In this document: in pieces, positions 1-10,011 of the stretch
Layout: every line of letters begins with the position of its first letter
Numbering within the stretch: position 1 is the first letter of the stretch
Assembly (NCBI GenBank): GCA_029215795.1
Contig: JARDYH010000003.1
Coordinates: 174,418,382-174,482,381, forward strand
Origin: Anniella stebbinsi
Taxonomy: Eukaryota > Chordata > Lepidosauria > Squamata > Anniellidae
Direction: 5' to 3'
DNA: 64,000 nt
The notes under the pieces: generated by a model
The model's database searches: none
The model's input: only the letters and a program-made list of their open reading frames with translations
Told to the model about the DNA's origin: nothing
Position numbers and translations under genes: made by a program

Positions 1-50
1 TCCCCACTGCCTATTTTTAATTGACTCGTGCAAAAAATTGTTCCATTATT

Positions 51-191
51 GCAGCCTTCTCCAACCCACAAGATGTGTTCGACTACAGCTCCCAGCATCC
101 CACAGACTGCCAATGGAAGAAAGTTGCCCTCTCATGCTGACTGGGGTTCGCTGGGAGTTATAGTCCAATGCACCAGGTTGGAGAAAGCTGC
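51..191. mobile_element. Palindromic hAT-type MITE copy
   Basis: The ends form an imperfect terminal inverted repeat (GCAGCCTTCTCC against GGAGAAAGCTGC). Each half carries the family core, 'gactacagctcccagcat' on the left and 'ctgggagttatagtccaa' on the right. The same core occurs many times in this window. No convincing TSD is left. The hAT assignment comes from the better preserved copy at 58101-58234, which has an 8-bp TSD. Confidence 0.6.
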
Positions 192-289
192 ATTAATGTT
201 TTTGATTTAATTCACAAAGACATTTGCCCTCCCCTGTGCTGCCCAGGCAGTGGTGCAGAAAGTACCATTACTCACTCAGCAGGTCACTA

Positions 290-363
290 GTGCAGCCTCT
301 CTTCTCCCCCCCAAAAAACCTGTTTTGGACTGCAGTTCCCATCATTCCCAGCCATCATCAGGG
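290..363. mobile_element. Partial palindromic MITE half
   Basis: Contains 'tttggactgcagttcccat', one arm of the family seen at 51-191. It abuts the fuller copy at 364-505, so this may be a half element or a rearranged end. Confidence 0.4.
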
Positions 364-505
364 CCCTTCTCCAATCTGGTGCCCTCCAGATGCATTGGAC
401 TTCAACTCCTGTTGAGTCCAGCCAGCATAGCCACTGACCATGCTGGCTAGGGATTATGGGTATTGAATTCCAACGCATCCAATGGGCTCCAGGTTGGGGA
501 AGGAT
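364..505. mobile_element. Palindromic hAT-type MITE copy
   Basis: Left arm has 'ggtgccctccagatgcattg' and right arm has 'caggttggggaaggat', mutually complementary after mutations. The centre reads 'ccatgctggctagggattat'. A typical member of the 130-140 bp foldback family, with no evident coding capacity. Short ORFs on both strands here only read through the palindrome. Confidence 0.65.
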
Positions 506-1380
506 ACACTAGTTATTTGTTCTGAAAAAGAGAGAATCTGCAGGCAAGTTGCAAGACAGGAGAAAGACCAAGGCTGAGCCATAGAAAACAGAGGCAGACT
601 AGACATTCATGTGCCTTCCAAAACCAGGAGCTAGCAAGCTTTAATTCCTCCTATTCAGCCTAGAAACACTAGATCATTTACCTGTCTATCACACTAATGC
701 CTTTTATATACTTCTTATAAATCAACTCTAAAATGTTTCTATATATCCCAATTAGCATGTAAGGCAGAACATAAATTAATCCTAGCTGGAGGACAACATA
801 GGAAAAGTCAACGCATGTTCAAATTATTACATTTTTCTGCACTCCTTTGAAACACATCATTGAGTGATCCTGCTTGTACCGTCCATGTAGCTAATGTCTG
901 TCATAAACACCAAAGATATCTGTAACACTTCTGCCCGGGGAGCATGGCATTGGGTTTGACTCCTTCCCAGTTTTCAATGAAAGAGAAAGAGTTAACTGTT
1001 CAGCAAGCAAGTGAAGTAACAAGCATTAAGGGCTCAATTAGAAATGATGAGGAAGAACTGTGTTTTGTTTTAAAAGGTAATAAGTGCCTTAGGGTGCCAC
1101 AAGGAGGGAGGGTTTCACCCCTTCTCCCCAAATTGTTCTCCTGATTAAGATCACACACACCCAAGCTGCTATTTATCCTGCAGGCAGGGTTGGGTTCCTG
1201 TAATTTCTTTGCTCTGTGTGTGGCAAATAATTGCTGGGAGGAGAAACTAAATGGGAAACCCCTCTTCCCAAGTCCCCATCTGAATCAGATGCAGTTCCCT
1301 ACAGCTGCTATTCCCTTAAAACAAAACAACACTGGGAGATCCTGGTCACAGACGTCCTGTGTCCTTTAGTTCCCCTAAAG
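506..1380. other. Unassigned AT-rich DNA
   Basis: I see no gene, RNA motif or recognisable repeat here. A 66-codon open frame at 944-1144 has no domain I know and no coding signal beyond being open. Confidence 0.4.
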
Positions 1381-1476
1381 CAGGTGTGGGGAAGATGAGG
1401 CTCTCCCAATGTTGTTGTGCTGCGTAGCCAATGGGGATGGATGATGGGAATTGAAGTCCAACAACAGCTGGAGGCC
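1381..1476. mobile_element. Palindromic hAT-type MITE, degraded
   Basis: Starts with 'caggtgtggggaagatgagg' and contains 'gatgggaattgaagtccaac', the family core. The right end has decayed into 'agctggaggcc'. Confidence 0.55.
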
Positions 1477-1952
1477 AATCAAGAGGGGATGCGATCAAGA
1501 GGGGAAGGGAATGATCATGCTAAAGTTCCACTGAAGTAAATTGCCCATTTTGAAAAAGGGCTTTTATTTTTGTTGGTTGTGGCTTAGACCCATATACCTT
1601 TGTCTAGATTCTATTTGCATCCATTTCGCCAGATCCAGCAAGAGTGTTGATTTGTGCATGACTGCTGGACACTATCGCATGGATCCATCAGCCATATCCA
1701 GCAGAGACCTGTCCCTTGTAGTGACCACTTGGAAGGCAGAGGCAGGCAGCAGCCAAAGGCTGTCTGATAAAACCTGTTGCTTCTCTTTCTCTCCTCATCC
1801 ATTTAGTAGAGGACATGGAGAAAGGGCTCGTCTAGTGCTGCTGATAAAGTGGCCAGCCGTACAGAGAATCATCCTGAGTTTTGGAGAATGGACAGAGGAC
1901 AGTGCTTTATTTCAAAGTGTTCTCTAGTGAAAGAATGTCCTATCCAAGTCCG
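1477..1952. other. Unassigned DNA
   Basis: Holds an open frame of 128 codons at 1541-1927 on the plus strand. The translation has no recognisable domain, an unremarkable cysteine- and serine-rich composition, and no splice or promoter context. I treat it as chance. Confidence 0.35.
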
Positions 1953-1960
1953 GTTTAGAG

Positions 1961-2208
1961 TAAAGATGAGTGGATTCTCTTAAATCCATTCCATCTTTTT
2001 TTTGCAGATTGTCAGGCATCTTGACGGAATCAGATTTTAATTTTTAAGTTGCAAAGAAGTAAATTTGCACAAATTGCCCCCCAAAGTTTTATAAAAAAAC
2101 AATCCTGGTCTGGAAGTCCAGGTGACTTTGAGAAAGCAGATCCACTAGACCAGATTCACAGAAATCTGAACTCATTTTAATCCATTGCAGATTTCTCTGG
2201 CATCTCTA
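1961..2208. mobile_element. Old hAT-like non-autonomous element
   Basis: The ends TAAAGATGAG and CATCTCTA form a short degenerate inverted repeat of the TAGRGATG type. They are flanked by gtttagag (1953-1960) and ctttaaag (2209-2216), which agree at 6 of 8 positions, as expected for an old 8-bp hAT TSD. The interior is AT-rich ('gcacaaattgccccccaaag') and resembles the element ends at 7230 and 9165. Confidence 0.55.
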
Positions 2209-2216
2209 CTTTAAAG

Positions 2217-3087
2217 TCAAAGGGAAGAGCAGGGGCAGTGAGCTCCTGGACAGCAGGCTGAGCCTGGCACACACATCTTCATTTTCCCCGTTCTGGTGAG
2301 ATGTATTGCATTTCTATTTAGATTCAAGCAATTGTTTCTCAGTGTGCATCTATACATATACATGAGCATATGTAAATGTTATGCGAGTTGGTGATGCATT
2401 TCCTCTTTTTGGCAATGTGTGAGGGGCCACCCTCACTGGTGAGGACCAAATTATAAACTCCTAGATCTCTCTCTCTCTCTCTCTCTGCATCAGGGAAACA
2501 GATTTTGGAGAGTACTATCATGCAGATGAAATCATAACCCTGTCAGCTCCAAGGCAGTTTTGCTGTCAACTTGAAAAGAACATGCGCTGCAACCCATGCA
2601 CACAATGAGGTGAAGCAAGCACTGCTGGAGGCAATTCCACTTTTAAATCTGCCTGCAATTTTTTTTAATTAAACAGCTCCAAGGTTGCATTAACATGTTT
2701 ATTATGCCGCTTGAGTGACAAGGTACATAAAAAAGGGGGGGGGATAGGTTTCTTTAACAGAAGGCCTTGCATCCCACCTCCTGGTTCCCCTTTTCCTTCC
2801 TCCTGCCTTTCCCTCCAGGCGCTAAAGGGCTTAAGTCATTCCCCCACATTCAGTCGTTTGTAATCTACAGATGCACATGTTCCAGTTCCAGTGCCTTAGA
2901 AAGCAAAAAGGAAAAGTGGAGGCAATTGAGACTGAAGAAGGGGAGTGGGTGGGAGCTCTACCTCATCCCCAGCAGAGTTTTCAAATGTGGGTTTTGCAAC
3001 AAGCAACTGAAATCCGCTGGGGAGTAGGGAAGCGTTTGTGGCGGACAATTTGGAGTGGTGAAAAGTCAGGCTGGGAACAGGTTAAAT
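2217..3087. other. Unassigned DNA with (CT)n
   Basis: A short (CT)n tract lies at 2465-2486 and a G run at about 2736. Overlapping short ORFs at 2767-3113 show no recognisable protein. Confidence 0.4.
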
Positions 3088-3167
3088 GCTTTGGCCATGC
3101 AGGCTGGGGCTGATGGGAGTTGTAGTCCAATGCATTTGGAGGGCACCAGGTTGCAGAAGGCTAGCAG
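3088..3167. mobile_element. Half copy of the palindromic MITE
   Basis: Contains 'gggctgatgggagttgtagt' followed by 'ggagggcaccaggttgcaga', the right half of the family. The left half is absent or unrecognisable. Confidence 0.6.
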
Positions 3168-3647
3168 CCAAAGTAGATATAACCTTAAATGTTCCTAGTA
3201 GCTATGTTTTCATTTTTACTCTAGAGTAGGTGGAGGTAACCCAATCCATATTGGGGCTCTAGCATGGGGAAGTAGGGGGGCTTTTAAGATTTGAATTGGT
3301 GGACTTATGCCTACACTAAAGTAAAATTTGAGCGTGGGGGAGACATAGCTGCTAGATACAGACTTAAAGTCATCTCTGTTTTGGCCCTGAGTTAGCCCCT
3401 AAGTCAAGTCCAGCCAGTCTGAAGCATGGGATTGCGCCATAAGGGAAGTAATGCCACTTGTCTTTGGCCAAGAATGCAGGATATAAGTCTGTGGAGTAGC
3501 CAATTTTTTAACAATAGCCCATTATTTTCATCACTATAATTTCAAAGGTAATTTGGGCATTCTGCTGTACTTGCTACATTGATAATAACTGGTTGTGGTT
3601 TTTTAAATAAAACTTTGTCTTGAGCCAAGATTTCTCAGGATTTAAAC

Positions 3648-3722
3648 CAGGGTTGAGCAACGTGTGGCCCTCCAGATGTTTTGGTATTACAACTCCCATC
3701 AGCCCAAGCCAGCATTGCCAAT
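3648..3722. mobile_element. Half copy of the palindromic MITE
   Basis: Reads 'gtggccctccagatgttttg' and then 'acaactcccatcagccc', the left half of the palindromic hAT-type family in its most common form. Confidence 0.6.
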
Positions 3723-4318
3723 GCACATCCTTAGTTTAAACAATTGTTATTACGTATTATTATTGAAGTCTTATAGCCTTAGCTTCAGACAGTATTGCGT
3801 ATTTCTGTGGCCATAAATATTTCTCAAGAAATCTTAAGATCCCTTCTTCATAATACTGCTGGTTGAGAAGGAGACCCAAACCTTGGGATCCCCAAAGATC
3901 CATCTACCAGTGACATATTTCCTTTCAACAGGGAGTATCTTCATTAGAATATAACTCGTTCTATCTCTCTCTGGCTTAAATTGGTGTATAGGTATTCACA
4001 GCTAGCTGGTACAGCCAAACAACTCATGGCTTTCACCTATGATTATTCATTATGCAAGATGACTGTGCTCAGCACTTGAAAATGAGCTACCCTACAATGC
4101 AGAGTGGTTTCTCAAAGGAGGGGGAAAATACATGGGATGATATGAACATTGGTTACTGTCCCTCCTTTCAGTATAAGTTTCAATTGGGGGCAGGAAAACT
4201 CACACCAAGGGCCACATTCACTCATTGGTAACCTTTTGGAAGGATACATGTCAGCGGTGGGCAGGGCAAAAGCCAAAAGTGGAGTCAAAATCACACCCTT
4301 CCCTCCTACAGTCACACA
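3723..4318. other. Unassigned DNA
   Basis: No gene or repeat recognised. Complementary ORFs at 4112-4358 are shadows of each other without known domains. Confidence 0.4.
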
Positions 4319-4321
4319 CTT

Positions 4322-4454
4322 AGGGCAGATCTACAGCAAGCAGGATGTGGCACTTTGAAAACGGTTTGGAAACTGTATATGGAGTGTGTCCTGGGCCCCA
4401 AAAGATGTCACTACTGCTATAAACCATTTTAAAGCAGTAGTGTAGATCCTTCCT
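4322..4454. mobile_element. Short TIR element with TTA target duplication (Harbinger-like)
   Basis: The ends 'gggcagatctacag' and the complement of 'gtgtagatccttcc' form an inverted repeat. The element is bounded by tta on both sides (4319-4321 and 4455-4457). A three-base TWA target duplication is the known hallmark of PIF/Harbinger elements. Related copies lie at 6977-7091, 51462-51556 and 52275-52468, all with 'accaagcaggatat'. No transposase is present. Confidence 0.6.
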
Positions 4455-4609
4455 TAGACACAGAGATTCATATAAAGACACACAAACTCATACCCATATG
4501 CACACACATGGACAAAATAGGCATGAATTACAAAAGGAATTGAGAATAAAACTACCAGTATCATGCTGCCTTTATACAAATCTGTGGTGTGACTACACCA
4601 CACCTAAAA

Positions 4610-5806
4610 AAAGATATTGTAGAGCTGGAAAATGTGCCGAAAAGAGAAACTAAAATGATCAAGGAGCTGGAGATTTTCCCTATGAGGGAAGTTTAAAACA
4701 GCTGGGATTGTTTAGCTTGGGGAAAAGGAGGGTAAGGGGAGACATGACAGAGATGTACAAAATTATACGTGGTGTGGAGTAGGGATGTGTATTGTATCGT
4801 TAAAATGTATGATAACAATACGATATGCTCTTTATCATGCATGCGTTTATTTAACGATAACGATACGATAGAAAAACCTCTGATAAATATCCGCTCCGAT
4901 AATTTTCAGCCCTATTATATCGGATTATCGGACTGCCATATAAATAAACCTATAACGTCTGTATTTTAAAAGTTAGAGGCTCGTTTAAGTTCTGACAGGT
5001 CAGAATGACAGCTCGCCACGTGCATTCATTCAGACCTGTCAAAAAGTTGCAGGATCTTTAAAAAATTCATATAAAATCGAGGGTTGGAGGGATCGATCTC
5101 AAATTTCATACACATACTTAGGCACCCCCCATAAGCATTGTGACCAAGTTTCAAGCCTGTAACTTTGAAAATACAGAAGTTATAGGCATTTTTAAAAAAA
5201 ATTCAGCTCTATAGGGCACAATGAGGCTGCAAATTAAATATCGGAATTCCGATAATTATCGTGAAGACAATACGATTAACCTACGATATTATCGGAGACG
5301 ATAATTTTTTTGGTCTGAAATTCTGATAACGATAAAATACGATATTTTGGGGCATGCACATCCCTAGTGTGGAGCATATGGATAGGCAGACATTTTTCTC
5401 CCTCTCTGATAATTCTAGAACCTGGGGTCATCTCATGAATCTGATTGGTGGGAGATTCAGGACAGATAAAAGGAAGTACTTCACATGCACATAATTAAAC
5501 TATGGGATTCACTACCACAAGATATAGTGATTGCCTCCAATTTGGATGGCTTGAAGGGGGGTGGATAAATTCCTGGAGGAAAAGGCTATTGATGACTAGT
5601 AGTCCTGATGGCTATGTGCTACCTCCACTATTAGAGGCAGTAAGCCTATATACACCAGTTGCTGGGGCATATGGACAGGAGGGTGCTGTTGCACTAATGC
5701 CGTGCTTGTGGGTTCCTGGTCAACAGCTGATTGGCCACTTTGTGAACAAAATGCTGGACTAGATGGACCGCTGGTCTGATCCAGCATGGCTTTTCTTCTG
5801 TTCTTA
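4610..5806 (+). mobile_element. CR1-type LINE 3' end, interrupted by a hAT
   Basis: The segment from 'gatcaaggagctggagattt' to 'tgtttagcttggggaaaagg' matches the layout of the 3' part of CR1 elements as I know it from birds. It then runs through 'ctatgggattcactaccaca', 'ctactattagaggcag'-like text and 'gctggactagatggaccgct', and ends near 'ttcttctgttctta'. It is 5'-truncated, as usual for CR1, and non-coding here because of stops. A hAT element (4780-5366) splits it. Copies of the same 3' end occur at 6724-7122 and 25460-25620. Confidence 0.75.
4780..5366. mobile_element. hAT non-autonomous element with perfect 8-bp TSD
   Basis: The ends TAGGGATGTG and CACATCCCTA are perfect inverted repeats of ten bases. 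The element is flanked by gtgtggag at 4772-4779 and again at 5367-5374, an exact 8-bp TSD, which is diagnostic for hAT. The interior is rich in ATCGATA-like words ('aacgataacgatacgata', 'attatcggagacgataat') and encodes no transposase. It interrupts the CR1 3' end at 4610-5806, so it is younger than that CR1. Confidence 0.88.
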
Positions 5807-6469
5807 AAAAGGCCTCCCTTTGGAAGCCACAGCAGGCTTTTCTCAAACCTCATTGGAGCATGAATTCTTTGGAGGGGTTTTAGCATGTAGAGAGAGTGAA
5901 AGGTCAGCCCTTCCCTCTCTACCTGTGACCCACCCACCCCAATCACCTCCCATGCTGCAATTATGCATGAAAAAAGGCTCCAACAGGAGGCTTTTTTCAA
6001 GCTTAACTTCTGCAGGGGGGGGGGTTATAGGCCATTCGGGAAGACCCCATGGGCTGCATCCAGTTCCCCAACCCTGGGTTTCAATCAAGATAAAGCAAGA
6101 GTTTTCATTGCATTCCTTGTTTTTATTCTTACCTTGAAGGTGCCATGGAGTCTGCACGCCCATCTCTTCCCCAAGATTTTTGCAATACTTAATGAGAGTT
6201 CTGAACTCACAAATGATATGTACCTGTCATGCAAATGGAGGCCAATTGGTTCAGCATCAAATTAACCCCATTTAGGTTCTTAAGGGAAGTATTGTAAACA
6301 CTGCATCAACTCAAAACATGTCAACAGAAATAGTTGTCCAATAATACGCTACTCATTTAATACTTTAAGATAGTTGTAGTCGAACCCCATGACCAAATTT
6401 TCCATACATTCTTCATATACTCCATATCATTGTGGTCTCCATAATTTATGTATTACTACTTTTATATCC
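5807..6469. other. Unassigned DNA
   Basis: Several overlapping ORFs on both strands (5596-6265), up to 134 codons, partly translate the CR1 tail. None carries a recognisable domain. A G run lies at about 6017. Confidence 0.4.
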
Positions 6470-6672
6470 CACCTTTTTTTCTCTTACAAGGAACCCAAGT
6501 CGTCATCCTCCTCCTCCTCTCCTTTTTATGCTCATAAGAACCCTGTGAGGTTGGTTAGGCAGAGAGTCAGTGATTGTCCCAAAGTCATCCAGTGGCTGAG
6601 TGGGGACTAGAACACAGATCTCCCAAGTCCCAACCCATCACTCTAACCACTACACCACACTGGCTCTCCATT
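6470..6672 (-). repeat. MIR-like core SINE (minus strand)
   Basis: On the minus strand it begins 'gagagccagtgtggtgtagt', continues 'ggttagagtg', has a degenerate B-box region ('tgttctagtccccactc'), and then the MIR-type core ('gccactggatgactttggga') and 'caacctcacagggttcttat'. This order (tRNA-like head, core, tail) is that of MIR/core SINEs. A plus-strand relative lies at 22425-22640. Confidence 0.75.
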
Positions 6673-6723
6673 TCTCTTGCTCTTCATACGTATGCAGGAA
6701 TGTCAAAGACCTGAGGCCTCCAT

Positions 6724-7122
6724 GTAGTGATGGCCACCAGTATAGATGGCTTTAAAAAGGGGGGTTGGATAAATTCCTGGAGGAGAAGGCTATCAATGGC
6801 TACTAGTCCTGATGGCTGTGTGCTACCTCCAGTATCAGAGGCAGTAAGCCTATGTACACCAGTTGCTGGAGAACATGGGTGGGAGGGTGCTGTTGCACTG
6901 TATCTTGCTTGTGGGACCCTGGGTCGACAGTTGGTTAGCCACTGTGTGAACAGACTCCTGGACTAGATGGACCATTGGGCCAGATCTACACCAAGCAGGA
7001 TATGACACTTTGAAAATGGTTTGAAAACTGTATATGGAGTGTGTCCTGGGCCCCAACAGTTGTCACTACAGTAGTGTAGATCCTGCCTACGTCTGACCCA
7101 ACATGGCTCTTCTCATGTTCTT
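6724..7122 (+). mobile_element. CR1-type LINE 3' end with short TIR insertion
   Basis: Parallels the 3' end at 5510-5806: 'gatggctttaaaaagggg', 'ggctatcaatggctactagt', 'cctgatggctgtgtgctacc', ending 'ctcttctcatgttctta'. It is split at 6977-7091 by a short TIR element of the family seen at 4322-4454. Confidence 0.75.
6977..7091. mobile_element. Short TIR element inside CR1 (Harbinger-like family)
   Basis: Starts 'gggccagatctacaccaagc' and ends 'gtgtagatcctgcc'. It shares 'aaactgtatatggagtgtgt' with the copy at 4322-4454. The CR1 sequence resumes with 'tctgacccaacatggctctt', showing this is an insertion. The TSD is not clean here. Confidence 0.6.
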
Positions 7123-7229
7123 ATATCCATGCAGAAATAACACTTTGCCTACCACTACTGCCATCTCTTGTAAGTTATGCACATACCGAAAAGTGTTCTT
7201 ACCGCATGAGAAAATCACTCCATTTTAGC

Positions 7230-9165
7230 TAGGGATGTACAGATTTTGTAAACACAGTTCTTTCTTTTTTTCACAGACTGTCAGGTGCCTTTTTCTGTCG
7301 TCTGTTCATTGATGGAATTGCATTTTTTCAATTTTTCTGAATTTGTGCAAATTCTCACTTTTAAAACTGCGTAAATGCCCCCAAAATGTACAAATTCACC
7401 CCAAATGTGCATTTTTATACTTTAGCCTAAGGGCAAATTGTGCATTTTCTATTGATTTTTGTAAAACAGATTCCAGAGCAGCAAACATAAGAAATAAAAA
7501 GTAAAAAGATGCAAGGAATTAAAACACCATTATTAAAATCGTTCTTTTAAAAACAGAATGCCAATAAAAACTGTGGCTGTTCATTAAGGAATGTTTCCTG
7601 GAAAAGAGCTGTTTTCAGGAAGTGCCAAAAACAGCACACTATTGGTGCCTGCCTGACCTCCAGAGGCAGGGCGTTCCAAAGAAAGGGGGTCAACATGCTA
7701 AAGGCTGTTCTCCCAGTAGACTCCAGTCGGGCCATCGAACCATGTGGACCACCAGGAGCACCTCTGATAACCTCAGAAGGCATTCTCTCAAGTTGTTTAG
7801 GGCTTTGTACACTAGTACCAAAACCTTAAATGTGGCCCAGTAGTTAATAAGTAGCCAGTGCAGTTCCCTTAGCAAAGGAGTTGCATGTTGAAGAGGGGCA
7901 GCTCCTGAGAACAGCTGAGTTGCTGCATTCTGCACTAGCTCCAGCTTCCAGAACATCATGCCTATACCACTGTGGCCAAGCTATCCCTGTCCAGGACAGG
8001 CCATAGTTGACAAACCAACTGAAGCTGGTAAAAGGCACTCTGAGCCACCATGGCCACTTTGGCATCCAGCAACAATGATAGATCTAGGAATACTCACAAC
8101 ATGAACATGACCTTTCAGATGAATGCAATCCCATCCAGAACAGGCAATGAGCCAATCTCCTGGGCCTGGGAACCACTCACCCACAGGGCTTTCATCTTGC
8201 CAGGATTCAGTTTATTGGCCCTCATCCAGCCCATTACTGAGTTTAGGCACTGTTCCAGGACTTGCACAGCCTCTCCTGATCAGATGTCACAGGGAGTTAG
8301 AGCTGTGTCATCAGCAAACTGAAGGCACTTGGCTCCAAATCCTCTAATGACAGCTCTCAGTGGCTTAATATAGATGTTAAATTACACTAGGTACAAGATG
8401 GTACCCTGCGGAACTCTATAGTTCTGAGGAAAGGTCACCCAATGTTATTCTCTGAAATCAACCTACAGGTAGGACCAGAACTACTGTAATGCCCATCCCA
8501 CAGAATCAATTCAGGAGGATACCATGGTCAATAGTATCAAAAGGCAATGAGAGATCGAATGAACAGGGTTAACCCTGTCCCTCTCTTGATAAAGGTCATC
8601 CATCAGGATAATCAAGGCTCATTTAGTTCTGTAACCAGATCAAAACCCATATTGGAATGGGACTAGATAATTAGTATCCTCCCAGAGTGCCTGCAGTTGT
8701 TCTGCCATGACCTCTCCAGCACCTTCCCTAAGAAAGAGGTATTTGCAACTGGGCAGTAGTTATCTAATACCATTGGATCCAGAGTGGGCTTCTTCAGGAG
8801 TTGTCACACTACTGCATCCTTAAGGACTGTAGGGACCACCCCTTTCCATAGAGAAGCATTCATCACACCCTGGACCCGCCCAGTCAAACCCCTTGACTAG
8901 CTTTTAGCCAGGAGGGGCACAGATTGAGAGGACACGTGGTTGGTTGCATTGCTGCAAGTACCTTGTCCATGTCATCAAGCCATATTTTACATATTTTTCT
9001 GCAACCAAATTTGTGTAAAATCCTGGTAAGTAAAACAAAAAATGGTCCACAAGTCCATGCAATCCGTGTGACTCAGAAAAAGGCGGTGCACTGCAAAATC
9101 TGTGGGTCAGAGTCCTAGAACACTGAACTCATTTGATTCCATTGAGGAATTCTCTGACATCCCTA
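7230..9165. mobile_element. Old hAT element carrying a nested L2
   Basis: The ends TAGGGATGTAC and GACATCCCTA form an inverted repeat. Flanks attttagc (7222-7229) and gttttaac (9166-9173) agree at 6 of 8 bases, an aged 8-bp TSD. Only about 250 bp at the left and 180 bp at the right belong to the hAT. They share the words 'caaattt' and 'gtgca' with the copy at 1961-2208. The middle is an L2 insertion (about 7485-8985). Confidence 0.6.
7485..8985 (-). pseudogene. L2-type LINE, RT to 3' end, broken
   Basis: Read on the minus strand, the segment at 8250-8600 gives an RT palm-like region: 'FDTIDHGILL', then 'YRVPQGTILYLV', then 'FADDTAL', in the order expected for CR1/L2-clade reverse transcriptase (the YADDT box appears as FADDT). 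Downstream, 7690-7959 gives 'LLRELHWLLINYWATFKVLV' and 7547-7783 gives 'TPFLWNALPLEVRQAPIV', the C-terminal motifs typical of L2. In-frame stops and frameshifts break the frame throughout, so it is a dead copy. The 5' part and endonuclease are missing. The element sits inside an old hAT, so it inserted after it. Confidence 0.8.
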
Positions 9166-9406
9166 GTTTTAACAAGGCCTCACATTTCACGCCAGTTGCC
9201 TTTCTACTGGAATTTAGTGGTACCCTTTCTCAGCAAAACAATTGACTACACCTTCATCTCTGAATTAGTAAAGTTGGAGATATCCCTCTGTGCTTCAAGA
9301 CATGCACTCGTTCCCATCCCTGCCCACCTCCCAGCTGCCCAGCTGATTAGCGCTGGATACAGTGGAGGAGAACATTGACTGATGTGCTCCTTTACTGCTT
9401 TCAGTG

Positions 9407-9600
9407 TTAATAGGAACAGAAGAATCTGCCATGTACTGAGTCAGACTGTTGGTTCATCTAGCCCAGTATTGCCAACATTGATTGGCAGCAATGGCTCTCC
9501 TGGGTTTCAGGCAGTTTTTTCAGCCCTACCTGGAGATGCTGGGGATCAAACCTGGGACCTTCTGCATTGAAAATCAATGAGCACCAGCCTAATCACCTGA
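9407..9600 (-). repeat. tRNA-derived squamate-type SINE (minus strand)
   Basis: On the minus strand it includes 'cagaaggtcccaggtttgat' with a B-box-like GGTTTGATCC, then 'ccagcatctccaggtagggc', 'gccattgctgccaatcaatg' and a 3' end like 'gaaccaacagtctgactcag'. The plus-strand relatives at 13098-13510 and 21306-21500 have the same order. The head resembles the Sauria SINE as I remember it. Confidence 0.7.
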
Positions 9601-9699
9601 TCTGCTGCAGGAATCTGCTAGGAAATAGGCCTATGTGCCATACTGAAGTCAGCTGAGGGCCACATGTGGCTGGTGGGCCATAGGTTTCCCATATGTGTT

Positions 9700-9865
9700 C
9701 TAAGCCTGATTCCCACCTCGGACTCCCAACCTACAACATGGGACCCATTTTCACAATGTTCTCCATGCCCAACATGGCGGCAACAGCTTTGCTGCGATTC
9801 ATCCAGACTGATCTCATGAACCACTTTTGGGTTGCGACCTACCAGTTGAAGACCACTGCTGTAAG
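9700..9865. mobile_element. hAT-like MITE (CAGTGGTCTTCAACTGG end)
   Basis: The right end on the minus strand reads 'cagtggtcttcaactggtag' followed by 'gtcgcaacccaaaagtgg', a terminus typical of Charlie-like hAT elements in vertebrates. The left limit is unclear. The interior includes 'acaatgttctccatgcccaa'. No transposase. Confidence 0.5.
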
Positions 9866-9988
9866 CACTGACCATACTCAGATCAGCTTGGTTGCTGTAT
9901 CATGTGCCTTAACAACATGCTCTTGAGCCATGCGACCTCAGGTTTACTGCACAAGCATGAAATCTGCTGGCTAATTCTCAGCTTGCTT

Positions 9989-10011
9989 CCACCACCACCA
10001 CCACCACCACC
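9989..10011. repeat. (CCA)n microsatellite
   Basis: About seven CCA triplets. Confidence 0.9.

Noticed and set aside
1541..1927. 128-codon ORF as a gene
   Set aside because: No recognisable domain, and the sequence is not distinguishable from chance open frames here.
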